The position numbers and the translations under genes were made by a program. Shown here one piece after another: positions 27,108 to 36,063 of a stretch of 64,000 nucleotides of DNA. Location of the stretch: the NCBI RefSeq assembly GCF_008795985.1, contig NZ_VMHP01000001.1:1922001-1986000 (forward strand), given 5' to 3'. Positions within the stretch are counted from its first letter, which is position 1. Every line of letters starts with the position of its first letter. This DNA is from Marinobacter halotolerans. GTDB taxonomy: Bacteria > Pseudomonadota > Gammaproteobacteria > Pseudomonadales > Oleiphilaceae. Under the pieces are notes generated by a model. That model saw only the letters and a program-made list of their open reading frames with translations, did no database searches and was not told the origin of the DNA.

Positions 27108-29357
27108 TCACCACCAGCCCGGCAAAAGGGCACGAACTCGGGGCTGTAGAAAACGGTCATCCACCAGCCAGATCACGCCCCGGTCCTGCTGGGTACGAAT
27201 CACCCGGCCTGCCGCCTGTACCACCTTCTGCATGCCCGGTATCAGGTAGGTGTAGTCATGGCCTGTCCGGAAACGAGCCTCCAGGCGCTGGCGCAGAATT
27301 TCGTGCCAGTTGTCGAACGGTGGCAGGCCCAGGGTGGCGACAAAGGCGCCGATAAGCCGGTTCCCGGGCAGGTCGATGCCTTCGCTGAAAATCCCACCCA
27401 GTACCGCAAAGGCTATGCCACTGCTGTCTTCGGCAAACGCATCCAGAAACGCCTGGCGTTGTGGCCCCGACATGCCCGGCTGCTGTTTGCGCTGGGGGAT
27501 GTCCGGCGCGAATCGGGCAAGGGCATCACTGACCTGATTGAGATAGGCAAAGCTGCTGAAAAACGCCAGATAGTTGCCGGGTTTGTCCCGGTACTGACGG
27601 GCGATCAGTTCGGCGATGGGCTGCAGGGAGCGTTCCCGGTCCGGCTTGCGGGTGCTGATCTGTGGTGTGAAATGCACCTGAAGCTGGTCTGCGCTGAAGG
27701 GGCCTGGCAGGGAGCGAAAGCGGGTGCCGTCCGGCAGGCCCAACAGATCCCGGTAATATTCGCCCGGCGACAGGGTGGCGGAAAACAGGAGGGTGCTTCG
27801 CGCCGCTTCGAAACGTGGTGCCAGAAAATCCGCCGGAATCAGGTTCTGGATCGACAGGCGGGCGTCACCCCGTCCGGGTCTGGCCAGTTCGCACAGGGAG
27901 TGGTCGCCGAAGACATCCGCCAGTTTTGAGAAGGCCAGGCATTCAAACAGCAGCTCCTGCAGGGTCAGGTCCGGCGGGTTGTCCGCCAGATGATCGCTGA
28001 TGGCCGACACCAGTCTGTTCAGGGCGCCGGTCAGGCTGACGGGCAGGTTGTCCAGATTAACCGCCGGCTCGCCCACCTCCGGCGCCTGTTCGCGGATCAA
28101 TGCCTGCCAGGCCCGCGCCACGCCGTTCACGCCGGCTTTTAGACTTTTGGGCGCCTGCTTTTTTGCGCGCAGCAGACGGCGCTGGCCCAGGGTCACGGAA
28201 TACATGCCCCGGGCCCGGTCCACGAGATTGTGGGCCTCGTCAATCAACAGCCCGACCTGCCATTCGTTCTGGCGAACCAGGGCGTGCAGCAACGCTGACT
28301 GATCGAACATGCGATTCACATCCGCCACCACCAGGTCGCACCAGCGGGCCATTTCCTGGGCCAGGAAATAGGGGCAGATGTTTGCATCCGCAGCGATTTT
28401 CGCAAGGGTATCCCGGGTCAAAACCCCCGGGCGGTCCGCGGCAGCCTGTCTTGCCGCCGGCAGACGGTCGAAAAAGCCTTTGGCCAGGGGGCAGTCGTCG
28501 CCGTGGCAGGCTTTGTCCGGGTGTTCGCAGGCGTGGTCCTTGGCCACCAGTTCCAAGGTGCGGATTCGCAGCGGTCTGGCCTGTGCGCTGGCCAGATTCT
28601 CCACTGCGCCTATGGCGACCTGACGGGCGGTGTTGCGGCTGGTGAGGTAGAAAAGGCGATCCTGCCCGGCCACCGGCATGGCCTTCAGTGCCGGAAAGAG
28701 TGCCCCCATGGTTTTGCCCAGCCCGGTAGGCGCCTCCAATAACAGAGACTGCTCCCGCACGCTGTTGATGTACACGGTTTCCGAAAGTGCCCGTTGCTGC
28801 GGCCGGAAATCCGGGAACGGAAAGGTCAGGTCAGACAGCGACTGGTCTCTGGCCTGCCGGTGGGCCTGCTCCTGTTCTGCCCAGCCTGCATAAAGGGCGC
28901 ACAATTCCTCCAGTTCCTGCCACAGCTCTGCTGCCGTGGCAGTTTCGGTGATCGGTGTCTCCCGGTCCTTGCCCACATCGTAGTAAATCAGCGCCAGTTC
29001 GATCTCGGCCCGCTTTTCCTCCCGACACAGCAGGGCGCCATAGACCCGCAACTGGGCGCGATGGAGATGGCGCTGGGCTTCGCGAACCCGGGACAGGTCG
29101 CCCCGGTGGGTTTTGATCTCCTCCAGCCGGCCGGCAATCGGGTCCCAGCCGTCGGCGCGCCCACTGACCAGCAGGTTGCCACACTGGCCCGCCAGCGGCC
29201 GCTCACTCTGGTAGCGGGGGCCGCGCCGGGCCTGTACTTCACCATGGCCGGCAATCCCTTCTTCGGAGGTGGGCGCGGGGGTGTAGCGAAGGTCGAGATC
29301 GCCTTTGCGTGCGGCGAATTCGCAGAGCGTTCTTACGGAAACCCTGTAAGCCGTCAC
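27108..29357 (-). CDS. XPD/DinG-like Fe-S DNA helicase with N-terminal PD-(D/E)XK segment
   Basis: A 749-residue SF2 helicase predicted to unwind DNA 5'-3'. Residues about 60-110 carry SGRADGW followed by LEEIKTHRG, the D-ExK pattern of a Cas4/RecB-like nuclease domain. Walker A is EAPTGLGKTMGALF (about 220). Four cysteines between motifs I and II (ACEHPDKACHGDDCPLA and NICPYF) fit an iron-sulfur cluster. The DEAH box is LLIDEAHNLVDRARG, and VQAAGRVIRTQQDRG is motif VI. I chose GTG 29357, which overlaps the upstream FAN1 stop as GTGA and leaves the family-like start TAYRVSVRTLCEFAARKG. Coupling to FAN1 suggests shared work in crosslink or flap repair. Confidence 0.87.
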   Translation of the reverse strand: MTAYRVSVRTLCEFAARKGDLDLRYTPAPTSEEGIAGHGEVQARRGPRYQSERPLAGQCGNLLVSGRADGWDPIAGRLEEIKTHRGDLSRVREAQRHLHRAQLRVYGALLCREEKRAEIELALIYYDVGKDRETPITETATAAELWQELEELCALYAGWAEQEQAHRQARDQSLSDLTFPFPDFRPQQRALSETVYINSVREQSLLLEAPTGLGKTMGALFPALKAMPVAGQDRLFYLTSRNTARQVAIGAVENLASAQARPLRIRTLELVAKDHACEHPDKACHGDDCPLAKGFFDRLPAARQAAADRPGVLTRDTLAKIAADANICPYFLAQEMARWCDLVVADVNRMFDQSALLHALVRQNEWQVGLLIDEAHNLVDRARGMYSVTLGQRRLLRAKKQAPKSLKAGVNGVARAWQALIREQAPEVGEPAVNLDNLPVSLTGALNRLVSAISDHLADNPPDLTLQELLFECLAFSKLADVFGDHSLCELARPGRGDARLSIQNLIPADFLAPRFEAARSTLLFSATLSPGEYYRDLLGLPDGTRFRSLPGPFSADQLQVHFTPQISTRKPDRERSLQPIAELIARQYRDKPGNYLAFFSSFAYLNQVSDALARFAPDIPQRKQQPGMSGPQRQAFLDAFAEDSSGIAFAVLGGIFSEGIDLPGNRLIGAFVATLGLPPFDNWHEILRQRLEARFRTGHDYTYLIPGMQKVVQAAGRVIRTQQDRGVIWLVDDRFLQPRVRALLPGWW

Positions 29358-31075
29358 GGGGGTGTCTCTTGCCAGCGCACATAGCAAACCGATACCGGTA
29401 TTCCCTGCTCCACGCAGTATTCCAGCCAGCGGGTCTGATGATCCTGCAGTCGGTCGCCGGGGCCCTTCACTTCGATCATTTCGTAACGCCGTTCTGGGTC
29501 CGGATGTTCAGGCTCAAAGCGAATAAGGTCGGGGAAGCCACTCCGGTGGATACGAAGGTCCGCCATCAGCCGATGGAACAGTAATCTCAGGTGTTCCGCC
29601 GGAATACAGGCCAGTGCCATGTCCAGCAGCGATTCGGTCAGCACGGGCCAGATCACAAAGGGTGACGCGATGCCGTATTTCTGGCGCCAGGTCCTGCGGA
29701 TGATCTCCGGATAGGTGCCGTCTTCCAGGTGCGCCAGGCAGTCTTCGAAAAGCGCCTGCCGACGATTCAGGAAATCCTCCCGGTAAAGATCGACGGGGCC
29801 GGTATGAAAAGGGTGGAAAAAGGCGCCGGGCACGGGGGCAAAAATCGCAGGCCAGCACAGCAGGCCGAACAGGCCGTTGATCAGGGTGTTCTCCACATAG
29901 GTAACCGGGCTTTCCGCGGTGTGCAGGTGCTCGAGAGTGCGCCATTCCACCGAGTAGCCTTCTGGGTTGTCCAGAGTCAGGGTGACCGTGGGAACGGCAG
30001 GCGGGGCTTTGCGGGCCGGTACCGGCCGGGCCAGTTTCTTGGCCAGCCGGGACATCAGGCGTTTCAGTCCCTGAACCTCGGCATCGTTGCGGGGTTGCTC
30101 GGCGGCCTTCAGTGCGATTTCCCAGGCCTGTTGATACTGTTTCTGGCGCTCCAGCAGCCGAAGGTGACGCAAGCGTGCTTCGCGGTGGTGGCTTTGCCCG
30201 TAGGCAGTCAGGGCCAGAGCAATGTCCCCGCCGCGTTCGGCCAGGCGGGCCAGTTCGAACAGCAGTCGGCCGCGTCGGCTTTCCAGCCAGGCATTGTCAC
30301 CGGCATCGGGAATATCCCCCATGATGTCTTCAGGCGGCTCGCCCTCATCCAGCCGTTCCCGGCACTGCTGCAGTAGCAGGTATCGGTCAACGTCGGCTCG
30401 GGTGTCAAAGGCCCGGGCGTCCGGGGTAAACGGCACCTGCTCGAACTGCTGGTGGCCCAGTTCCACCAGCACAAAATCCGACCAGCTCTGACGCAGGTTG
30501 CCGAAAAACATCAGTCGCAGCCGATCAAACAGGTCCATGTGCTGCAGCCGAACCAACCGGGTCTGGCTGTCCGGCAGCCAGCGCGTCACGGGTGCTCGGG
30601 CGGGAAAGGCGTCAATCATCGCGGCCCGGAGCTGCCCCTTGGGGGCGCTGATTTTCAGCCCCAGCTCAGTGACGAACTCCGCCAGGGCCGGTCTCAGCTC
30701 GGCAAGGGTGTAAAGCCGGAAAAGCTCGGGTACATGGATCTCCGGTGTCGGGTCGATCCAGCCGGATTCTTCCAGTTCACTCATCAGCGCCGGAATCGGC
30801 CGAGTCAACTCCGGGTAGCGGAGCTTTTCCTGTCGGAAGTGCTCGCCGGTACGCATCACCATTCTGGCGGCCAGTGCCCGGGCGTCCGGTGACAGCGCCA
30901 TCAGGGAGTCGATAAGGCGGCATTCTTCTTCAAGAAGCAGATCCCTGTGGTGCTGATGAACCCAGCGAACCACCGTCTCGAAGTTGGCCAGGTAGTAAAG
31001 CGGATCGTCCAGGTCTGCGGTACCGGGAATCCGGGGCTGATCGGATACTGATGGGGCTTTTGGCGTTGCCGTCAT
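29354..31075 (-). CDS. FAN1-like VRR-NUC structure-specific nuclease
   Basis: Bacterial homologue of Fanconi-associated nuclease FAN1, an enzyme that cuts 5' flaps and interstrand crosslinks. It has the N-terminal YYLANFETVVRWVHQHHRDLL segment (split across residues about 27-47), a SAP-like helical region (ISAPKGQLRAAMIDAF), a TPR-like middle, and a C-terminal VRR-NUC domain. GFPDLIRF, YEMIEVKGPGDRL and QDHQTRWL supply the catalytic PD-ExK residues. Length about 573 aa from ATG 31075. A longer frame to ATG 31141 would leave only 19 bases to the divergent peroxidase gene. First gene of a coupled pair with the Fe-S helicase. Confidence 0.87.
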   Translation of the reverse strand: MTATPKAPSVSDQPRIPGTADLDDPLYYLANFETVVRWVHQHHRDLLLEEECRLIDSLMALSPDARALAARMVMRTGEHFRQEKLRYPELTRPIPALMSELEESGWIDPTPEIHVPELFRLYTLAELRPALAEFVTELGLKISAPKGQLRAAMIDAFPARAPVTRWLPDSQTRLVRLQHMDLFDRLRLMFFGNLRQSWSDFVLVELGHQQFEQVPFTPDARAFDTRADVDRYLLLQQCRERLDEGEPPEDIMGDIPDAGDNAWLESRRGRLLFELARLAERGGDIALALTAYGQSHHREARLRHLRLLERQKQYQQAWEIALKAAEQPRNDAEVQGLKRLMSRLAKKLARPVPARKAPPAVPTVTLTLDNPEGYSVEWRTLEHLHTAESPVTYVENTLINGLFGLLCWPAIFAPVPGAFFHPFHTGPVDLYREDFLNRRQALFEDCLAHLEDGTYPEIIRRTWRQKYGIASPFVIWPVLTESLLDMALACIPAEHLRLLFHRLMADLRIHRSGFPDLIRFEPEHPDPERRYEMIEVKGPGDRLQDHQTRWLEYCVEQGIPVSVCYVRWQETPP

Positions 31076-31160
31076 GGACTCGTGGTTTTCAGAAGGTGAA
31101 ACTGTTTCAGTGGGCAGAGCGTAAATATTACCAGCGATCATGCCTTAAGGAGACGCCGTC

Positions 31161-31700
31161 ATGCGACTGTTGTTCGCGCTTGTACTTTCCCTGCTGCCGT
31201 TCACGCTGCAGGCCGCTGAATGCCCGGCTTTTCTGGATCAAGACCTGCGAAAACTGCATTCCGCTGATTCCGTTAACCTTTGTGAGCTGGCGGCGGGCAA
31301 ACCCCTGCTGGTGGTGAACACGGCCAGCCGTTGCGGGTTTACCGGTCAGTTCGACGGCCTTGAGAGCCTGCACAAGAACTACCAGGACAAAGGCCTGGTG
31401 GTTGTCGGGTTCGCCAGCGACGATTTCCGTCAGGAAGCAGACAGCGAAGCCGAGGCCGCCAGCGTCTGTTTCAAGAACTATGGCGTGACCTTCACCATGA
31501 TCGCCCCCACCTCGGTAACCGGTGATGGGGCCAACCCGGTGTTCAGCGAGCTTAACCGCCAGGCCGGCCAGCCGGGGTGGAACTTCTACAAATACGTGGT
31601 TAGCCCCGGGGGTGAGGTAGTAGCCCGTTTCCCCAGCCAGGTTGCGCCGGGTGATGAAAAGCTGCGCAATGCCCTCGATCAGGCGGTAGCCGGTTACTGA
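31161..31700 (+). CDS. Exported glutathione-peroxidase family protein
   Basis: A 179-residue thioredoxin-fold peroxidase with an N-terminal signal peptide (MRLLFALVLSLLPFTLQAA), so probably periplasmic. NTASRCGFT holds the peroxidatic cysteine; the conserved Trp-Asn pair is in PGWNFYKYVV. It would reduce hydrogen peroxide or lipid peroxides with a thiol donor. AAGGAG lies eight bases before the ATG. Its 3' end overlaps the convergent crotonase gene by seven bases. Confidence 0.9.
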   Translation: MRLLFALVLSLLPFTLQAAECPAFLDQDLRKLHSADSVNLCELAAGKPLLVVNTASRCGFTGQFDGLESLHKNYQDKGLVVVGFASDDFRQEADSEAEAASVCFKNYGVTFTMIAPTSVTGDGANPVFSELNRQAGQPGWNFYKYVVSPGGEVVARFPSQVAPGDEKLRNALDQAVAGY

Positions 31701-32500
31701 CCGGAATCTTCGAACTTTCCGTGGCGTCCGGCACCGCCGGCAAACCGGCTGGCTCCCTCAATGGCTTCTGCAAAAACCACCGGGTAGCCGCCGGCTCCTT
31801 CTGCCGCCAGGGCGTCCGACTGGGAAAGATCCCACTGGCTGATTGCCGATGCACGGTCCACCCGCAGACACTGCTGGGGAAAGCCGGCAATCTGCCGCGC
31901 CAGTGTTTCGGCCGCTTCGCGGGCTTCACCGTCCGGTACCACACGGTTGGCGAGTCCCATGGTCAGGGCTTCTTCCGCGTCTACGGGGCGGCCGGTCAGA
32001 ATCATGTCCATGGCGCGGCCGTGGCCCACAACTCTGGGTAGCCGCACTGTGCCGCCGTCGATCAGTGGCACGCCCCAGCGACGGCAGAACACGCCAAAAA
32101 CGGCGGACTTTTCGGCAACCCGCATATCGCACATCAATGCCAGTTCCAGCCCGCCGGCCACGGCGTAGCCGGAAACCGCGGCAATCACCGGCTTGGTAAA
32201 CGCCATTCGTGACGGGCCCATGGGGCCGGGGGCGGTACCGGTAGGTTCAATGTGGTTGCGCCGGTCCGGGTCGCCTACGGCTTCCAGGTCTGCTCCAGCG
32301 CAGAAATTGCCACCGCGGCCCCAGAGCACCGCCACTTTCAATGCGTCGTTCCGTTCAAAGTCTTCAAACGCCGACAGCAGGGCCTGGGCCGTTTCGCGGT
32401 CGACGGCATTGCGGCGGGTTTCACGGTTGATGACCACGGTGATGATGTCGCCGGAGACTTCGGTATAGACCGGCGGGTTGTCGGGCGAGGGTGTTGTCAT
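31694..32500 (-). CDS. Crotonase (enoyl-CoA hydratase/isomerase) family protein
   Basis: A 268-residue crotonase-fold protein. NFCAGADLEAVG and SGYAVAGGLELALMCDMRVA form the oxyanion hole; the second half has RRWGVPLIDGGTVRLPRVVG. It would act on an acyl-CoA thioester, but the usual catalytic glutamate positions are not clearly both present, so hydratase and isomerase activities cannot be told apart. It is a single gene, 27 bases downstream of the diguanylate cyclase on the same strand. Confidence 0.85.
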   Translation of the reverse strand: MTTPSPDNPPVYTEVSGDIITVVINRETRRNAVDRETAQALLSAFEDFERNDALKVAVLWGRGGNFCAGADLEAVGDPDRRNHIEPTGTAPGPMGPSRMAFTKPVIAAVSGYAVAGGLELALMCDMRVAEKSAVFGVFCRRWGVPLIDGGTVRLPRVVGHGRAMDMILTGRPVDAEEALTMGLANRVVPDGEAREAAETLARQIAGFPQQCLRVDRASAISQWDLSQSDALAAEGAGGYPVVFAEAIEGASRFAGGAGRHGKFEDSGQ

Positions 32501-32527
32501 TGTAAAGCTCCGGGGATCTGCCAGGAC

Positions 32528-33721
32528 CTAGAGTAACGCCGGCTGTTCTGAAATTTCCGGGAATTCGGCGCGGTTTCGACCTCTGTTCTTGGCAGTATAC
32601 AGAGCGGTATCGGCTTCCTGCAGCATATCGGCGAAGGTTCGGTGCCGGGGCGCCATTCGGATCCCCCCGATGCTGGCAGACAGCTCCATTGGGCTGCCCT
32701 TGATGTGCGGCCCCCGGCGGGCGATGGTTTCCAGCAGGCGGTTGGCGATGCGGATGAAGTCCTTGTCGTCGGACAGCGGTAATACCGCCACGAACTCCTC
32801 CCCGCCGATCCGGCCCACGATGTCGTCCTCCCTCAACTCCGCCTCAAGGATTCGCGACACCTGGCGCAGCACCTCATCACCGGCGGCATGGCCCCACTGG
32901 TCGTTGATCAGTTTGAAATGATCCAGGTCCAGCATCAGCACGGCCAGGGCGGAATTCGACGCCCGGGCCCGGCTGAACGCCCGGGTGCCTTCTCGCAGCA
33001 GTGAGCGGCGGTTGTAGAGACCGGTAAGCCCGTCCCGCTCAGCCAGGGACCGCAATCGGTTTTCCGAAATTGAGAACGCCATAAGTGGCAGCGCGAGGGC
33101 GGCACCGGTGGCGAGAAAAATGTGGTTGATCAGAATCAGGCGCAGAATGGTTTCCAGCCCATGCACCCCACCGACCAGCTGATCCACCGCGATAATCAGC
33201 GCCTGGGCCATCATCAGCACCCCGTGAAGGGTGAACAGAAACTGCAGTACACGCACCGGTAGACGAACCTGTGTCGCGATAGCCGACAGCCGGTAAATGG
33301 CAACACTGAAGACCAACGCAGAGAATAGCGCGGTGATGCCCCGCGCCAGGGTTTCTGACTGCAGGAAGGTGCTTGCTATCAGGATCAGGTAGAGGCCAAA
33401 GGCGCCGAGCCCAAAGCGGTAGAACAGTCGCTGGTGGCGCGATGGTAGCCGTGAAAAGCTCTGCAGGCCCATCAGTACCAACAGTGGGGACAGCCCCAGA
33501 AGCGCCAGGGCCAGAAAACCGGTCACAAACGGGGCATCAACAAACACTCTGGCACCGGCAAGCAGGCTGCCTGCAGCAAAGGCCGCGCAGGAAAAGGCCC
33601 AGATGCGAAAGCAGGGCTGGCGGGCACGCAGATGATAGATCCACCACAGCAAACCCCCAATCAGCAGATTGAGCGCGATGGATACGATTACCAGCGTTGG
33701 CAGATGCAATTGGATGTTCAA
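32528..33721 (-). CDS. Membrane-bound diguanylate cyclase
   Basis: A 397-residue protein with six to seven N-terminal membrane helices (about residues 8-215) that form a small MHYT-free sensor of unknown ligand, followed by a GGDEF domain. LDLDHFKLINDQWGHAAGD binds metal, and GGEEF is the active motif with REDD five residues before it as I-site. Predicted to make cyclic di-GMP from two GTP. It is the second such enzyme in this window, and the pel locus at the left edge is a typical cyclic di-GMP output. Confidence 0.9.
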   Translation of the reverse strand: MNIQLHLPTLVIVSIALNLLIGGLLWWIYHLRARQPCFRIWAFSCAAFAAGSLLAGARVFVDAPFVTGFLALALLGLSPLLVLMGLQSFSRLPSRHQRLFYRFGLGAFGLYLILIASTFLQSETLARGITALFSALVFSVAIYRLSAIATQVRLPVRVLQFLFTLHGVLMMAQALIIAVDQLVGGVHGLETILRLILINHIFLATGAALALPLMAFSISENRLRSLAERDGLTGLYNRRSLLREGTRAFSRARASNSALAVLMLDLDHFKLINDQWGHAAGDEVLRQVSRILEAELREDDIVGRIGGEEFVAVLPLSDDKDFIRIANRLLETIARRGPHIKGSPMELSASIGGIRMAPRHRTFADMLQEADTALYTAKNRGRNRAEFPEISEQPALL

Positions 33722-33817
33722 GCTTCCCTCAGATTTACCTGGCCCAGCGTTTCAGGTTAGACCTGGGCGAAGTAAAGCTCCACGGGATTTCTGTGTCGAT
33801 TGGTACGGCGGGAAAAG

Positions 33818-33844
33818 ACGCCGCCGGGGCTGTGCCGGCGGCGT
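33818..33844 (-). terminator. Rho-independent terminator of the alcohol dehydrogenase gene
   Basis: A 10-bp GC-rich stem (ACGCCGCCGG with CCGGCGGCGT, seven-base loop) begins 19 bases past the dehydrogenase stop. On the minus strand it is followed by CTTTTCCC, a short U tract. Confidence 0.75.
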
Positions 33845-33862
33845 TGGGGTCAGCCGATCTGA

Positions 33863-34918
33863 TCAGCCGTTTTTCAGGGTTTTCATGTCGATCACGAAGC
33901 GGTATTTCACGTCGCCTTTTTTCATGCGTTCGTAGGCTTCGTTGATGTTCTTGATGTCGAGCATTTCGATATCACAGGTGATGTCGTGCTCGGCGCAGAA
34001 ATCCAGTACTTCCTGGGTTTCCGGCATACCGCCAATCAGCGAACCGCCAAGCACGCGACGTCTGCCTACCAGGGCCCCTGCCTGAACCGGCGGTTCAATG
34101 GGGTCCAAAAGACCTACCAGAATATGGGTGCCATCGACTTTCAGGCTGTTCAGGTAGGGATTCACGTCATGCTGAACCGGTATTGTGTCCAGCATGAAAT
34201 CGAAGGTTTCCCTGGCGGCTTTCATCTGGTCCCGGTCGGTGGAAATGATCACATGGTCTGCACCCTGCTTCTTGGCTTCGGCCACCTTGCTTTCGGAGCG
34301 GGTAAAGATGGTGACTTCCGCGCCCAGGGCCTTGGCGAATTTCACGCCCATATGGCCGAGGCCGCCCATGCCGATCACGCCCACTTTGTCACCGGCTTTC
34401 ACGCCGTAGTGGCGCAGCGGTGAATAGGTGGTGATGCCGGCACACAGAATGGGCGCAGCCGCCGCGGGGTCCAGCTTCTCGGGCACTTTCACCACAAAAC
34501 GCTCGCTGACTACGACCTTGTCGGAGTAGCCGCCAAAGGTGATGCTGCCGTCATGACGGTCTTCGCCGTTATAGGTGGCGGTCATCCCCTCGGCGCAGTA
34601 TTGCTCGAGGCCGGATTCGCAGGCGGAGCAGCTGCGGCAGGAATCCACCATGCAGCCTACGCCCACCATATCGCCAACTTTATAGCCTTTGACGTCGGGT
34701 CCGACGGAGGTTACACGACCGATGATTTCGTGGCCGGGTACGACCGGAAACTGGGTGACGCCCCAGTCGTTCTGGGCGAAGTGAATGTCGGTATGACAGA
34801 CGCCACAGTAATCAATCTCGATGGAGACGTCGTCCGGGCGCGGTTCACGACGGTCGAAGCTGATTGGAGCCAGTTTGGAATTGGCCGATTCAGCTGCGTA
34901 ACCTTTTGCATTCGCCAT
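33863..34918 (-). CDS. Zinc-dependent NAD(P)-dependent alcohol dehydrogenase, YahK-like
   Basis: A 351-residue medium-chain dehydrogenase of the cinnamyl-alcohol/YahK aldehyde-reductase type. The catalytic zinc site is CGVCHTDIH and PGHEIIG with a later Cys. The structural zinc loop is CMVDSCRSCSACESGLEQYC (four cysteines around residue 95-115). The Rossmann motif is GMGGLGHMG. Members usually reduce aldehydes with NADPH. Single gene with its own terminator, 110 bases from the divergently unrelated mmsR stop. Confidence 0.9.
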   Translation of the reverse strand: MANAKGYAAESANSKLAPISFDRREPRPDDVSIEIDYCGVCHTDIHFAQNDWGVTQFPVVPGHEIIGRVTSVGPDVKGYKVGDMVGVGCMVDSCRSCSACESGLEQYCAEGMTATYNGEDRHDGSITFGGYSDKVVVSERFVVKVPEKLDPAAAAPILCAGITTYSPLRHYGVKAGDKVGVIGMGGLGHMGVKFAKALGAEVTIFTRSESKVAEAKKQGADHVIISTDRDQMKAARETFDFMLDTIPVQHDVNPYLNSLKVDGTHILVGLLDPIEPPVQAGALVGRRRVLGGSLIGGMPETQEVLDFCAEHDITCDIEMLDIKNINEAYERMKKGDVKYRFVIDMKTLKNG

Positions 34919-35028
34919 GGTTCAGTTTCCTTTATTTATCCGTGTTGATGTTCACTTGATAGTTAGTTAACTACGAAATAACTGGGGCCTGGATTACCGA
35001 TTCCAACCGCGGGGCGAACTATCTACGA

Positions 35029-35904
35029 CTAATGTCGATGCGTGTGGCGATAGTCGGTGGGAGACTGTCCCATGATCTTCTTGAACAGCCGCGAGAAATA
35101 GTAACTGTCGTCATACCCCAGCATTCGGCTGATGTGGGCGAACGAGTGGCCGGTGGCATCCAGCAACTGGCAGGCCTGCTCCACCTTAAGATGAAGAAAG
35201 TGCTGGATCGGAGAAACCCCGGTGGCCTGACGGTAGCGTGTGGCAAAATGGGCAGGCGACAGCCCGGTCAGATCTGCCAACTGGTCCAGCGTGATGCGCT
35301 CGGCCAGATGTTCCCGCATGAAATTGTGGATTATCTCCAGGTCGGGCTGGGTGGTTTGGGCTGCCTGGTCCAGGCTCAGGGGCACGCCCGCCAGCAGTTG
35401 TCTCAGGCGATTGGCCACGTGCACCAGCCCCGCCGAGCGAAACCCGGTCTGTTGCACCGACAACAGGCCATTGAAATCCACCAGCAGCCGCGGTTGGCGG
35501 CCGATGTGCTGAACGTGCAGGCCGTCGACAAACCCCATGTGATGCGCAAAGGCGCTGGCCAGCGGACCGGTGTAATGAACCCAATGAATTGTCCATGGGT
35601 TGTCCGGTGCGGCGGTGTAGCGATGGGCGGCCCCGGCGGGAATCAGCACCAGGTCGCCGCCTTTGACGAAGCAGGGCTGATCCTCGATGTTCAGATAGGC
35701 CTCGCCCTCCGTGCACAGAATAAGCAGATGGTCATTGTGCTGCTCCCGATGCATATGATGGCCTTCAGCCCGCCGATAGTGGCCGAAAGCAAGCGGGTAG
35801 AGGTCCCGGGTTAGCGGATGCTGAGACAGCCCACGGATCACCGGGGCGGGAATGACATAGCGGATGCTGTCCGGCGGCACAGGCCATTGGGAGGTGCGGG
35901 TCAT
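35029..35904 (-). CDS. mmsR: MmsR-like AraC/XylS-family activator
   Basis: A 291-residue AraC-family regulator: an N-terminal cupin ligand domain (HMHREQHNDHLLILCTEG at about 50-67) and a C-terminal double helix-turn-helix. The latter contains LADLTGLSPAHFATRYRQATG and ISRMLGYDDSYYFSRLFKK. It diverges from the mms valine operon, the same arrangement as P. aeruginosa mmsR-mmsAB, where MmsR activates in the presence of 3-hydroxyisobutyrate or valine. A direct repeat in the 159-base divergent region is a good candidate for its binding site. Confidence 0.85.
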   Translation of the reverse strand: MTRTSQWPVPPDSIRYVIPAPVIRGLSQHPLTRDLYPLAFGHYRRAEGHHMHREQHNDHLLILCTEGEAYLNIEDQPCFVKGGDLVLIPAGAAHRYTAAPDNPWTIHWVHYTGPLASAFAHHMGFVDGLHVQHIGRQPRLLVDFNGLLSVQQTGFRSAGLVHVANRLRQLLAGVPLSLDQAAQTTQPDLEIIHNFMREHLAERITLDQLADLTGLSPAHFATRYRQATGVSPIQHFLHLKVEQACQLLDATGHSFAHISRMLGYDDSYYFSRLFKKIMGQSPTDYRHTHRH

Positions 35905-35930
35905 AATCCGTGTGTCCAGGGCTTCAATAT

Positions 35931-35963
35931 CGAAAGATAGTCCAGCATGAGCGAAAGTTAGTC
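35931..35963 (+). promoter_or_regulatory. Direct-repeat operator, probable MmsR site
   Basis: CGAAAGATAGTC (35931-35942) and CGAAAGTTAGTC (35952-35963) match at 11 of 12 positions and start 21 bases apart, two helical turns, as usual for an AraC-type dimer. A possible -10 TAGCAT at 35990-35995 puts a poor -35 (CATCCG, 35967-35972) four bases after the second repeat, fitting activator dependence of the mmsA promoter. Confidence 0.7.
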
Positions 35964-36063
35964 AATCATCCGGCTTTCAGACCCTGTGCTAGCATCAGAG
36001 CCATTAGCCAATAAATTGAATAGTCATAATCCCCATACCGACAACAAAGACAGGGAACATCCC

